Assembly: GCF_040958095.1 (NCBI RefSeq)
Contig: NC_091152.1
Location: 19,204,381 to 19,268,380, forward strand
Direction: 5' to 3'
Source of the DNA: Procambarus clarkii
Lineage: Eukaryota > Arthropoda > Malacostraca > Decapoda > Cambaridae
Length of the DNA: 64,000 nt
The notes under the pieces are model-generated. The model was not told the DNA's origin. It did no database searches and was given only the letters and a program-made list of their open reading frames with translations. Position 1 is the stretch's first letter. The number at the start of each line of letters is the position of its first letter. Below are positions 25,701 to 37,300 of this stretch, piece after piece. The position numbers were made by a program, and so were the translations under genes.

Positions 25701-26516
25701 AGAAGGGAGAGGTCAGAGAGAGTAGCACTGAGGGAAAATAGGGTCAAGTCCGCCTTAGCAAACTGCCACCTAGGGAAAGAGAGGGAAGGGCGAAAAGAGA
25801 AAAAGGAAACAAGGATGGGGAAATGATCACTTCCATGGAGGTCATCAAGAACCTGCCATGTGAAATCTAAGTAAAGAGAAGAAGAGCAGAGAGAAAGATC
25901 AAGACAAGAAAGGGTGCGAGTTCGAGAGTCCAAATGAGTGGGCTCACCAGAATTCAGAAGAGACAGGGAAGAAGAGAGGAGAAACGGCTCAAGGAGGCGA
26001 CCCCGGGTATTCGTCAGAACGTCACCCCAAAGAGAATGACGACAATTGAAGTCACCCAGCAGGAGCACAGGCTCCGGCAAGGAGTCTAGGAGGTGTTTCA
26101 AAACAGGAAGAGAGAGCGGGACACTCGGGGGGAGATAAATGGAACAAACTGTGTACCATTTCCCCACAAAGATACGAGCAGCAGAACAATGGAGAGGCGA
26201 AGGAAAAAGTAAAGGAACAAAGGGAACATCAGCCCGAATCAAGAGAGCAGAAGAATTAGAAGCCCCAGCAATGGCTGGGGGGGGGGGAGAGAAAGGAATA
26301 GCCACGAAAACGACCAGGACGAGCACCAAGCATCGGCTCCTGGAGACAGACACAAAGGGGCGAAAACCGCGAAACCAGAAGTTGGAGTTCGAGGAAATTG
26401 GCGTAATAACCTCGAACGTTCCATTGAAGAATGGACAACGACGAGAAGAGAAAGGACAAAAACAGAGAACAAGGAAGAAACAAAGGCGAAAGACCAACAG
26501 AGCACGTTAAAGAATA
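22757..26516 (-). CDS. LINE ORF2 polyprotein: endonuclease, reverse transcriptase, RNase H (one frameshift)
   Basis: The main frame encodes about 1,240 residues ending in TAG at 22757-22759. Counting from 26497, approximate positions are: endonuclease LLLGDFNCRHS near 150, with LSLCS and SDHFPI after it; RT motif A FDLEKAYDTTW; motif B GVPQGSVLSTTLF; catalytic YVDD near 680; RNase H FTDGSKSADG near 975, then TAELYAI, VVDSRSAL and WVPSHIGVSLNERADA; and a Cys-rich C-terminus (CPSCIVPLTVVHVLLECP). The endonuclease start (ILQWNVRG, then LQEP) is in a different frame and joins the main frame at an 11-base G run on the plus strand (26277-26287), where one extra base explains the shift. No ATG precedes ILQWNVRG in its frame, which opens after a TGA at 26517-26519. 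In the main frame the only upstream stop is ORF1's own TAA. Confidence 0.9.
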
Positions 26517-28435
26517 TCAGGGTCGGGATCAGGGTCAGCAAAGTCAGGGTTAGGGGGCATGGGTAAACTGAGCAAAGACGGAGGGAAGGAAACGGGAGAA
26601 CAGATCAGAGGTGGGCGGGCAGGGTCCGGAGGAGGAGGAGGAGGAGGAGGAGACAACGGAGAGGAGCAGTCAAGGACAGCAGCAGGAAGAGGGGGAGTAG
26701 AAAGAGAGGAGCGCACCCCAGCAAGAGCAGCAACCGAAAGGGAAGCAGGGGCCAAAGAAACCTCCATAGCAGGAACAGGGGGCGCAAGCACTGAAACGGG
26801 AGGGGAAGGAGCAACAGAGCCAGAAGGAGGAGCTGAGGAAGAAAGCGAAGCCTTCTTACCCGCCGGGGAAGAGGAAGGAGAGGAGCCAGGCTTACGCTTC
26901 TGACTTAAAGAGACCGGTGTCCCAGCAACTACGTACCGGGCAACGGATTCCAGTGTCTCAACAGGAGAAGCCGAACGAGAGCACACACGACGGCCGTTAG
27001 GAGAGCGATGGACATCCGCCCGCACCGACAGGCGGCGGGGAGAGCCGATAGATGGAGGAAGAGGATGGGAAGGAGGATCAGAGGGGGACGAGGAAGAAGA
27101 CACAGAAGACACGACAGACCGGGTAGAAGGAAGGGGAACCCCAGACAGAGGACCAGGAGGAGGATCCTTCGGGAGAGAACCCAAAGGGACAGAGGAGGGG
27201 GCAGTGGGCGCATCAGGGTCCAAGGCCTGGAAACGGTTGCGAGTCTGAGGAAGGCGGGAAGGACGAGGAGAGGAAGAGCGCAACACGCGAGCATAAGAGA
27301 TATTAGCATAAGGCGGGAGCCGGCGAACCTGGCGCCTCGCCTCAGGAAAAGATAAACGCTCCCGGTGCTTCAAGTTGAGGACGGCTGCCTCAAGCTTGTA
27401 ATGGACACACGCACGGGAGAAGGTAGGATGGGCCTCACCGCAGTTGAGGCAACGAGCCTGGGGAGAAGCGCACTCCGACTTAGAGTGACCTTCGCCACCA
27501 CACAAAGGACAGAGAGAGACAGTCCCGGAGCAGCGGAGGGCACCATGCCCAAACCTCCAGCACTTGTTGCAGAGCCGAGGAGAAGGAATGTACTCCTGGA
27601 CAGAGCACCTGGCACCAGCAAGAATGACAGAGGGTGGAAGGGTCCTACCATCAAAGGTAATCTTCACAACCCGGAGGGGTTGACGGCGACTACCACGAGG
27701 GGGACGAGTAAACGTGTCCACCTGGAGAATAGAATGGCCCTGGGCAACGAGGATATGTCGAATATCGTCGTGGCAGTCGCGTAGGTCCCGAACACCGGTC
27801 GCAACATGGGGCGGGAGCAAAATAGTGCCAACACTGGCATTCAACTGAACGTTCTTCGAGACCCGAACGGGGGTCTCGCCAAGGCAGGATAAGGCAGCCA
27901 AGCGGGAAGCAGCATCCTGAGAAGGAGCAGCAACGACACGTGTACCGAGACGAGTGGGGTTGAAAGTAATGGAGGCATCCACGGAATCAATGAGATGTCG
28001 ATGGAGGGAGAAATCGTCAGGAGGCGCAGAATCAAGAGGGAGGAGATCAAAATATTTGGCCCACGAAGCGGGACCAAACAAGGCTTGATAGGTAGCAGAA
28101 CTGGAAGGAATCGAGCGAGGGCGGCCGTGACGAAGACGGCGGTGAGAACCCCCAGAGAGAGAGGGGTTAAAAGGCGCAGTAGTTACAACTAGAGAAGGAG
28201 CCACGCCAGGGGACGAGGTAGTCACCACTGGGGGCTTGGGGCTCGACCCAACCACAGAGGAGGGAGGGGAGCCAGAGGAAGGAGTCAGAGAGGCCAAAGG
28301 AGGAGCAAGGTCGGGGCCCAATGCAGCGGAGGCTACAGAGCCCGGTCTTCCAATACGGACCGACTCGGGGGCTTGGTCGCCCACCCCACGAGCCTGAGAA
28401 GGTAAACCAGAAGAAGCCGAAGCAGGGGTAATCAT
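26507..28435 (-). CDS. LINE ORF1, gag-like RNA-binding protein
   Basis: 642 residues from ATG at 28433-28435 to TAA at 26507-26509. The N-terminal third is Ser/Pro-rich low complexity. From about residue 287 there are three closely spaced zinc knuckles: CNKCWRFGHGALRC, CPLCGGEGHSKSEC and CLNCGEAHPTFSRAC. They are followed by a basic segment (RERLSFPEARRQVRR) and a long Ser/Pro-rich tail ending in DPDPDIL. This layout is typical of ORF1 proteins of I- and Jockey-like LINEs, which bind element RNA. The stop is in frame with the main ORF2 frame four codons upstream of TTGGTC, so the two are separated by one TAA in that frame. Confidence 0.9.
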   Translation of the reverse strand: MITPASASSGLPSQARGVGDQAPESVRIGRPGSVASAALGPDLAPPLASLTPSSGSPPSSVVGSSPKPPVVTTSSPGVAPSLVVTTAPFNPSLSGGSHRRLRHGRPRSIPSSSATYQALFGPASWAKYFDLLPLDSAPPDDFSLHRHLIDSVDASITFNPTRLGTRVVAAPSQDAASRLAALSCLGETPVRVSKNVQLNASVGTILLPPHVATGVRDLRDCHDDIRHILVAQGHSILQVDTFTRPPRGSRRQPLRVVKITFDGRTLPPSVILAGARCSVQEYIPSPRLCNKCWRFGHGALRCSGTVSLCPLCGGEGHSKSECASPQARCLNCGEAHPTFSRACVHYKLEAAVLNLKHRERLSFPEARRQVRRLPPYANISYARVLRSSSPRPSRLPQTRNRFQALDPDAPTAPSSVPLGSLPKDPPPGPLSGVPLPSTRSVVSSVSSSSSPSDPPSHPLPPSIGSPRRLSVRADVHRSPNGRRVCSRSASPVETLESVARYVVAGTPVSLSQKRKPGSSPSSSPAGKKASLSSSAPPSGSVAPSPPVSVLAPPVPAMEVSLAPASLSVAALAGVRSSLSTPPLPAAVLDCSSPLSPPPPPPPPDPARPPLICSPVSFPPSLLSLPMPPNPDFADPDPDPDIL

Positions 28436-28970
28436 CTTGACGAAAGAAATAATTCACTCACGAATGTGCCCCCACACCCACCATGGAGCCACAATTAGAG
28501 GCAGGACACCCAACAAGAAGCTATCGCCGATCTTGTCGGGGCCTCCTAGGGGTGCGTCGCGAGTATACGCCCCACAAACGCCACCTTAAGAAACCGACAG
28601 TCCGTCGAGATCGGGTTCAGTGACGAAGTGGGGATTGACAATAAAAGGTTCCCCTCGCTCTCGACGTCGGGTACTGCAGTTCTACGGGTGCATGAGTATG
28701 CCTCCTCAAGCACCCGGGCGTCAAAATAGAAGAAGTCCAAGGGAAGAACCAGAACGAGCAAAAGGTCGGCAGGAAACGGCAAGCAGATAGGAGAAGAGGG
28801 GGGAGAAAAACGAAACAGAAGGAAAAGGAAAAGATGCCCAGCAGAATTGGAGAGGACGGCAGCAGGAGCACAAGGCTAGAAAAGGACAGAGGACTGTCCC
28901 AAGGAGCATCACACTCCGGCAGCCGCCCACTAAGCCCCCACACGGCGACAACGAGCTGAGCGGGGAGGGG
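28436..28970 (-). promoter_or_regulatory. LINE 5' UTR, presumed internal promoter
   Basis: About 535 bp between the element's 5' boundary and the ORF1 ATG. LINEs of this type carry an internal promoter here; that is family knowledge and no specific motif was identified. It points away from the lipase gene that starts about 520 bp to the right. Confidence 0.5.
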
Positions 28971-28983
28971 GACCTCAGGAGAA
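28971..28983. repeat. target-site duplication, right copy
   Basis: GACCTCAGGAGAA, matching 22662-22674 at all 13 positions. Confidence 0.9.
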
Positions 28984-29159
28984 ATGTTTATTGGTAGTTG
29001 TAAATGGAATGAGTGAAAAAATGAATGTGGTTAAGAGACTCAATACTGCACTGCTGCAAAAGCAAATATGATAGGATACATGCAGAAATTGACTTATTGC
29101 ATTAATCAACCAGCAGCTTAAAATGCCGAGCTAGGAGTTTAACCTTAACTCTCCAAGCA

Positions 29160-29290
29160 CATCTATTTATTTTATTTTATTTATATATATACTGTACAAG
29201 AAGGTACATTGGGATTGTGAGGATACATAGCATAGTACTGAGCAATTACATTCTTGTAAAGCCACTAGTACGCGCAGCGTTTTGGGCAGG
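29160..29290 (-). mobile_element. retroposon 3' end with TAAA tail
   Basis: On the minus strand it reads GCCCAAAACGCTGCGCGTAC, then GTATCCTCACAATCCCAATG, then TACCTTCTTGTACAG and a TAAA-type tail. It matches 50127-50262 on the plus strand and shares GCCCGAAACGCTNCGCGTAC with the tail of SINE family 1. Confidence 0.75.
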
Positions 29291-29490
29291 ATTCGGGCAT
29301 TTCTAGGCAAGTATACATGGAACTGAGTATACATACAAAGTTGGATGATGAAAGGTGGTGTTCAGTTAATGGTAGCACTATCTTGGGAGCCACAGTGCAA
29401 GATAAGAGATTATGTGAGGATGGAGTTGGGAGGGTGGTGCCTCAGTACTGTTCCGAGGCCACCGCCACCATCACCCCCTAGCAGCCAACC

Positions 29491-32400
29491 ATGTTGTTCT
29501 CTTTACTCTTGAGTGAGTGCCTTCCTTAAACATTATACACTCTATTGACAAAGTTACATTTATTAACCATCAGTGACATGCCAAACTCATCCCCATTAAG
29601 GGTGGCTATATTTACAAAACAATCCATAACATTCTTAAGATACAATTACAGTAGGTCCTAAACTACAATAAGGTATAATGCTAAAAATAAAGCCCATGAA
29701 ACTAAAACCATGTTGAAATAAGACCTTGTTTGTGTGCCTTGTGCGCCACTGATGTGCACCTTTCTCCTGCAGTATTGGTGATGGATGTCATTGGGTTGTG
29801 GGATGCACATGCCAGCGACGCAGCAAACACAGTGCCTATCTACCCTCAAGTCCATTCAACACAGACTCTCGGCAACCTGTCCGACATTCGCTTTCTTCTC
29901 TGGACCAGGTCAGCTCATTTATTGGACTGAAGAGTATTATTTGCCTGGTTATGAATATCAATTTCAAGAAGTGACTGAATTTAGCTTTCAGTAGGGAAGA
30001 TCATGTTAAAGGGAAGGTTGCTAAGTCAGGGCACAGTTTATGTATCCAAGGTGAATGAACACAGTAAATCAAGATCCTGATGTGAGAGCAAAAGACAAGT
30101 TTATCAACAATAAAAAGTCCAATCTACCTAGTGACAGTTATCATTAAAGAATACTATAGTTGTGAAGCATCTTTTCCTGCCATTAAGAAAATCAGCAAAT
30201 TCCACTTAAAGATGCACAACTGTATATGGGTCAATACAATCTGTATAAGGGGCAGGTGTTGACTTCAAGTGGTAAAAGGATAACCTTGTATGTCTGGTAT
30301 GACATTCTATTTAGGCAATACCAGTACAGTACATACAAGTCATCGAAACTAATCATTTTTATTGCCTCTTAATTCATATCTGGTCATAATCCTCTACCAA
30401 TCTTTCCAACATTCACAAAATATACTTTAGCGTACTTTGGAGGTTACACTCAATTACAATTAAAATATGAATGTGAATAGTGGAGTGTTGCTGCAATATG
30501 GACTGGGAGATTTAAATGTAAATTTGGAACATCACAAAGTAGAAGAAGGTGAAGGGAAGAAAAAGATAATGTTATGTTGTGCATTTGAGGCATTTCTAAA
30601 CAAATTTCAGAGATCACTGCAGTTCGAAGTTAAAAATACTAATTGCATGAAAATTAAGGCTTAAAATATGTAAATACTGCAAATTCAAAGAAAATATTTG
30701 ATAAAGTTGCAAGAAACAAACATCTGAATATAGTTCCATGTACATAACATTTATCCCCATGGCATAGAGGATAAAAATGCTAATGAGCATTTGATTTATG
30801 AATACTTCAGAACTAACCCAGACAACAATGACTACTATCGCCTGCTGCCCAGGGACTTTGAGAATCTTGACCAGTCTCCCTTCAATGCTAGTCTTCCCAC
30901 CTATTTCATGTACCATGGCTTCAGTGACTTTGGAGAATGTCAGTGGATCCTCAACACCAAGACTGGTAGGTTTCCTTGTTGCTAACTCGTGCCAGCCCGT
31001 CCTCTAAACAATGACCCAAAGTCCATTCCATGCACCTGCCAAACCCCAGCTGTTTATGAATGAAAAATGAATGAATGAATGTGTCTTTGGGGTCAACCAC
31101 TGGATGGAATGGACTTGGTCTGAGGACAGGTTGATCGTGCACTGTGTGTGGTACATTACGCGTCTGGTTACAATTACAACTTACTGTGATATGACAATTC
31201 CTGCATAACCCGTATCTCTTAAGAGATTCTTAAAAGATTACAAGAGTTAAGAGAGCATTGAACACGCATCCCCACAGCTTAACTCGAGCCTCTTATGTAC
31301 TACATGAAAAACATAAATATAGGAAAAACTTCTAAATTACACTTATCAACATTTGAAGCATTAAATTCCTATTTAAGTAGACATTTTGGGGTAGGGGCTC
31401 ACAGCTTTGTTCGTTACAATAGGAGTGGGAGAGGGTGATAGGTGATCAGACAGGTAATGGCTCTTTCCTCGCAAAGACAGTCTTCCCCACCCCACATGGG
31501 AGGAAAATTGGTTAACGATCATGAAATTCTTATATTTATTTTGACTTTCCAGTCATTCCCTGCAATCATGATATAACCTCATAAAGGATATTACATAATG
31601 TATGAAACTAAAAACTCTCTCGGCTACATGCACTGTACAAATTACAGTATTACAGTATAACAAAGCTATTGATACAAAGGATTACAAAAAAGAAGGAAAA
31701 AAAATAAAGTAAATGCTATTTATTGGTTAGGTTGAAACATTTTGTAACGGTATAATAAATCCAAAGAAATCTACATACAAACAGTGGTATGTGATTTAAT
31801 TAAAACAAACAATGCTGAACTCCTTAATATAATGCGACAAAATAAAATTGACTAATGTACAGTCGGGATATAGTTATAAGCAAATTAACAACATATGCTT
31901 TTGCAATATTATAAACACATACATGACATTAAACAATCATACATTTTCTATTCAGAAACTAACTTCCTGTAGAGAAACCTACAATTACAAAGAGAAGATA
32001 ATTTTACATCTGCAGCTTAAATGTCCCACCTAACCCTATAAAAATAATGTCTTAATTCTTAAGGCTTAATGATGTGTGATAAGTTACTAAAATAATGGCA
32101 TGAGAATGAATAATACCAAGTACTGTACAGTACAATGAACCTTAGTCGAACCCTTCCTTCTTCTCTCGTATGGCCTCTCGGAATCTTTCCTCTAGAAGCG
32201 AGAGTTCAGAGATGAGGTCGGTGATGGCATTCATGAAGGCATCATGTGGGGTGTAGCTGGCATCTGTTGTCTAAATTGGAAAAAAATTGTGTTGCATAAT
32301 TACACAAGCTCATATATTTAACTTAATCCTAACATTACATGCCTAAATCTACAGTAACAAAAATTAATAAACACAAATCACAGAACACACACACACTACA

Positions 32401-34345
32401 CGTCAAGCTATTTTTAAATATTGGCCACCAATCTACTTTAGTAACTATTCTTACTGTATGCAACTCTAGGCTTGCTCCATTGTTATCCACTCCCACTTAC
32501 TCCATTGTGATTGAGTATAGAGTGGATTCTCTTTTGTCTGTAGGGGTTACAGGATATTCCAACTGTACCTCCTACCAAGGTTTTTGGGCCTGCCTAATGT
32601 TTTGCCTGTGAGCCTTTATCACTGTCCAAGGGAAATTCTGAGTATAAAGTAAATGTCAACTGGCAGTGCCAGGAGTTTCGTCTTGGGAAAGAGTTCTGCA
32701 ATTAATAAACTATAAAGTATACATACTAGTTATTACTCGTGTCCAGTGTGGAGCGGTCTATCATACCCTAAAGCAGGCAATTTTGTTGGAGTGCTTTCCC
32801 TGGAGCCCAGGCCTTGACCCACCCCCACCTGGAGGGCTTACTAGATTGTATGTTTGAAAGGAAGACAGCAGCCCTGGAGCACAGTATAGTGGTAGGTTTA
32901 CATTGAGTATTTACAAGTATCACAGCCCCGTGACAGTCGCCACCACCACAAGTTCCGCAACAAGTATCTCTTATTATCGGCAACACTAAGTCTGTCACCA
33001 CAACCAATATCAGGGTTACTAAATCCATAAAACGAGTCATTTTTATCAGATTTCCATTTTAGTGGTTCCTCGTTATCGATTTCCATCTTGCTTTCTTCTA
33101 TTTCTGGTTCACTGCTTAATAAACTCTTGATCATAGAAATTTATTTTCCAATAAACATAGGTAATCATGCATGGGGTCAGGTAATGTAAATGTGGGTGCT
33201 TGTGTTGGAGACAGTAGCTGGAAGATGGTGTGTCAGACATGGTATCTGAAGACAATGCTGCCCTGCAGGGGCTACGTGCCATGTTATTGCTTTTCAAGAT
33301 GACAGATAATGAACAAATCCACAAGGGCCGTGACGAAGATTCGAACCTACATCCGGGAGCATCCCAGACGCTGCCTTAATCGACCGAGCTACGACTGTGT
33401 GTAATGTGACCTCCAGGACTTTTCTGTGTGTAATGACAGATAATCACCAGAGGCCTCTAGAGACAGATGTCATTCCAAGAGTACCAGTGGAACATTTAAA
33501 TATTGTGGGGTAGCAAAAATGGCTTTGAGGTAACCGAAGCTGGACGAGGGTCAAAACCAGTCTTGTAAACCAATAATCTAAGATTTTCCCTGAATATGAT
33601 AAAATATATATATATATATATATATCACTAAAATAAGAATATTATTTCAATTGCATTACAGTACCGTTAAAACTTACGTTACCATTAAGGTCATTAAGTC
33701 TTAAATAATGACATCATACCTGAACACGAAGCACAACCTTGTGTTCTAGGGGATGTGGGTTCTTGTAGCCAGCAAACATTACATTTGGGTCCTTGAGCAG
33801 CTGCATACGGATCATGTTACCCAGAGTGTGATCTTCCTTGTTGATGGTGTAGATGGCAGCATTAGGTACCTGAAGACCACCAAAACCTCAATATGCAACA
33901 AAACTTAGCTCGAAGCTACAAGAGAAATGCCACAAAAAGTTTGATTTATTCATTATGGTAAATTCTCATTACTGTACTTAAATTAATGAAATCGGGAACC
34001 AAATTTGCTCCTAGGCAATAACTGTTATATATATTTAAATAACTATGTTATATATTAAAAAAAAGTTCGCTTTTCATGCTAGAAGTTTGGGAACTCTCCC
34101 TTACCTGATGCCTGTTTACCTGGTAGTAAATAGGAACCCCTGGAGTTAGGCAACTGTCGTTGCTTGCAACCTGGGCAAGGTCAGTTACTGGCCTCGCAGG
34201 GCCTTGATAAGCCTAATGGACTTCCTTTATCAGACAATGAGAAAACAGAAACCAAATCCATTTGTATTACTGTACATCCAGATAATTTTCCCCCTGTGCT
34301 GCAGTAATGATTTATTTCAACATTTACTTGAAGCCACAGTATACA

Positions 34346-34381
<36 letters not shown>

Positions 34382-37300
34382 AGATATATACAAGAGTTGT
34401 TACATTCTTGTACAGCCACTAGTATGCGTAGCGTTTCGGGCAGGTCCCTGGAATACGATCCCCTGCCGCGAAGAATCGTTTTTTCATCCAAGTACACATT
34501 TTACTGTTGCGTTAAACAGAGGCTACAGTTAAGGAATTGCGCCCAGTAAATCCTCCCCGGCCAGGATACGAACCCATGACATAGTGCTCGCGGAACGCCA
34601 GGCGAGTGTCTTACCACTACACCACGGAGACTGCTCCGTGGTGTAGTCATACTTCATACTTCTCCAATTTTTATTTTTAGATTTAATTAAAATTTTCTGT
34701 GCTAACACTTAAAACTCTTCAAGCTTTTATTGGATATTCTACATTTAATATAACAAAGTAACAATATATCACACTCTGCCCTTACGACAGGTCTTACACC
34801 GGGACGTTTCAACACACAATAAACCCAACACAACCCAACACCGACTAACATAACCCAACAAAAATAGGTACAATCGTTTCAGTGTGGACGAGGTGTGCCT
34901 GACGACACGTTTATAATGTGAGGCGCAGGTTTAAGATGGTTCAGGTTACCCCCCAAGACAGCTGGGACTCTCCAGTGTCTCTCCCCGACCGTCCACAAGT
35001 GGTTGGCCACCATTCCTGGGTCCGTCTAATTACCACAAGCTTCACAAAGCTTCCTGGCAATACGTTAGTAATGAATAAATATGCTAGGTTAGGCTAACCT
35101 AACCTATCCTAACCTAACTTAACTTAACCAAACCTAACCTAACCTAACCGAAGCTTGGATCGTCGACTTGATTTGGCGTCACCAACTTTTTATTTTCGTC
35201 TAATTTCTTTATAAAGATACTTTTTCAGATTAAAATTATGTTTTTTCGTGTTGTGCATTTAGCACCAACATTATAATGAGTAAATATATCATATTTATTC
35301 ATTACTAACGTATTGCCAGGAAGCTTTGTGAAGCTTGTGTAGCTTGTGGTAATTAGACGGACCACCATTCCTTCCCCTCCGTCCCATCCCATATCCTTAT
35401 CCTGACCCCTTCCAAGTGCTATAGAGTCGTAATGGCGTGGCGCTTTCCCCTGATAACTCCTTCGCCTGTCTCTCACCTTAGTGTCAACCTCTTTAAGAAT
35501 TTTCTTTTCTCCGTCAAAAAGGAGAAATGACTCGAAGGTTGGCGGCGCGTTCATGGTGCTAACTTGCTGCTACGGTGTCTTCTAGAGTAGTGGGGTAAGG
35601 TGTAGAGCAGAGCCGGTAGTGTAGAGCAGAGCCCGTAGTGTAGAGCAGCGTAGATCAGCGTAGAGCAGTGTGAGCAGCACTGTGGCCAGCAGGACAATGT
35701 TTACCTCAGACGCCACAAACAAGTGACGGCCGCGACGCGCGACCATCACCACCACTAGCTACTACTACTACTACTACTAATAATTTTTTTTATTTATATA
35801 TACAAGAGTTGTTACATTCTTGTACAGCCTCTAGTACGCGTAACGTTTCGGGCAGGTCCTTAATCCTATGTTCCCTGGAATATGACCCCGCGAAAAATTG
35901 TTTAACAACCCATTTTATTGTTGAGTTAAACAGAGGCTACATTTATGGATTTGCGCCCAGTCAATCCTCTACTACTACTAATAATAATAATAATAGGATA
36001 AAACCCAAATGTGTGTATTTGTGAATTTTATATATGTAAATTTATGACATTAGTAGTTGAGAGAAAGACTCGGAGTAATTAAGCTTTACATCAAATTCAC
36101 AAATAAATGAACGTGTTCATACATATGAGTGTGAATGTAATTGTTTATTTTATGTATATACATACAATACATACGTGTAATGTAGGGGAGACATCTCCCG
36201 TCACGCAGGGTGCTGTCGCACCTCCACAGGTCTCCAGTATCATCTCTTGATACTGGTATCATCTCTTGATACTGGTAATGGCTCAAAAGGGCCACCTCTT
36301 ACGGACTATTCATGCCCGTGCCACCTTTTGGGTGGCTTAATCTTCATCGTGTAATGTATGTAGGAGGCGATGATTGATTGATTGATAAAGATTAAGTCAC
36401 CCTAAGAGGTGGCACGGGCATGAATAGCCCGTAAGCGGTGGCCCTTTTGGGCCATTACCAGTATCAAGAGCTGATACTGGAGATCTGTGGAGGCGCGACT
36501 GCACCCTGCGTCACGGAAGATGTCTCCCCATATAGGAGGCGGCAGGTATGTTAGTGATATATCTCTTCCCTCATCCCAACAGAGCTGCTGGGGCTATATG
36601 AGTGTAATGTTGTGTCTGTGGACTGGCAGACTCTTGTGCTCTCTCCTTGGTATAATCTGGCTGTAGAAAACGTCTACAAGGTTAGTTAACTAATCACTAA
36701 TGATATCTGTGGGCTATATTTTGTGCATGTGTTGATAAAGGCAGTCATATATATTTCTGAGCGTCGCCTCTCTCTCCCGTGCCAGGTAAGTACACTACGG
36801 GCTCACCATAGCCCGTGCTACTTGCCCCGCTCCTGTGCCAGGTAAGTCCACTACGGGCTCACCATAGCCCGTGCTACTTGCCCCGCTCCTGTGCCAGGTA
36901 AGTTACGGGCTCACCATAGCCCGTGCTACTTGCCCCGCTCCTGTGTCAGGTAAGTTACGGGCTCACCATAGCCCGTGCTACTTGCCCCGCTCCTGTGTCA
37001 GGTAAGTTACGGGCTCACCATAGCCCGTGCTACTTGCCCCGCTCCTGTGTCAGGTAAGTTACGGGCTCACCATAGCCCGTGCTACTTGGAACTTGTTCCG
37101 AGTAGCTGAATCTATAACAACAACAGAATAGACGACTGTACAATTCCCATCACGGGAGACATCTCCCGTCACGCAGGGTGCAGCCGCGCCTCCACAGATC
37201 TCCAGTATCAGCTCTTGATACTGGTAATGGTCCAAAAGGGCCACCTCTTACGGACTATTCATGCCCGTGCCACCTTTTGGGTGCCTTAATCTTTATCAAT

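Larger units (their letters stand above)
22675..28970 (-). mobile_element. full-length non-LTR retrotransposon (I-superfamily-like LINE)
   Basis: A 6.3-kb element reading right to left: 5' UTR of about 535 bp, ORF1, ORF2, a 3' UTR of about 80 bp and a terminal repeat of TTACTTACTT rather than poly(A). It is bounded by a perfect 13-bp duplication. ORF2 carries endonuclease, reverse transcriptase and RNase H in that order, which among LINEs points to the I superfamily rather than Jockey or CR1; this clade call is from memory of domain layout. The perfect duplication and mostly intact frames suggest a recent insertion. A 5'-truncated relative lies at 44258-44650. Confidence 0.9.

Noticed and set aside
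23655-28192. Many basic Arg-rich plus-strand frames
   Set aside because: Antisense shadows of the LINE ORFs.
29730-29930. ATG at 29781 as the lipase start
   Set aside because: The exon has an acceptor at 29771-29772 and the upstream exon 29491-29512 joins in phase to give a signal peptide, so the earlier start is preferred.
33310-33415. tRNA gene
   Set aside because: A and B boxes are present but the acceptor stem does not close, and the same sequence recurs as part of a dispersed palindromic repeat.
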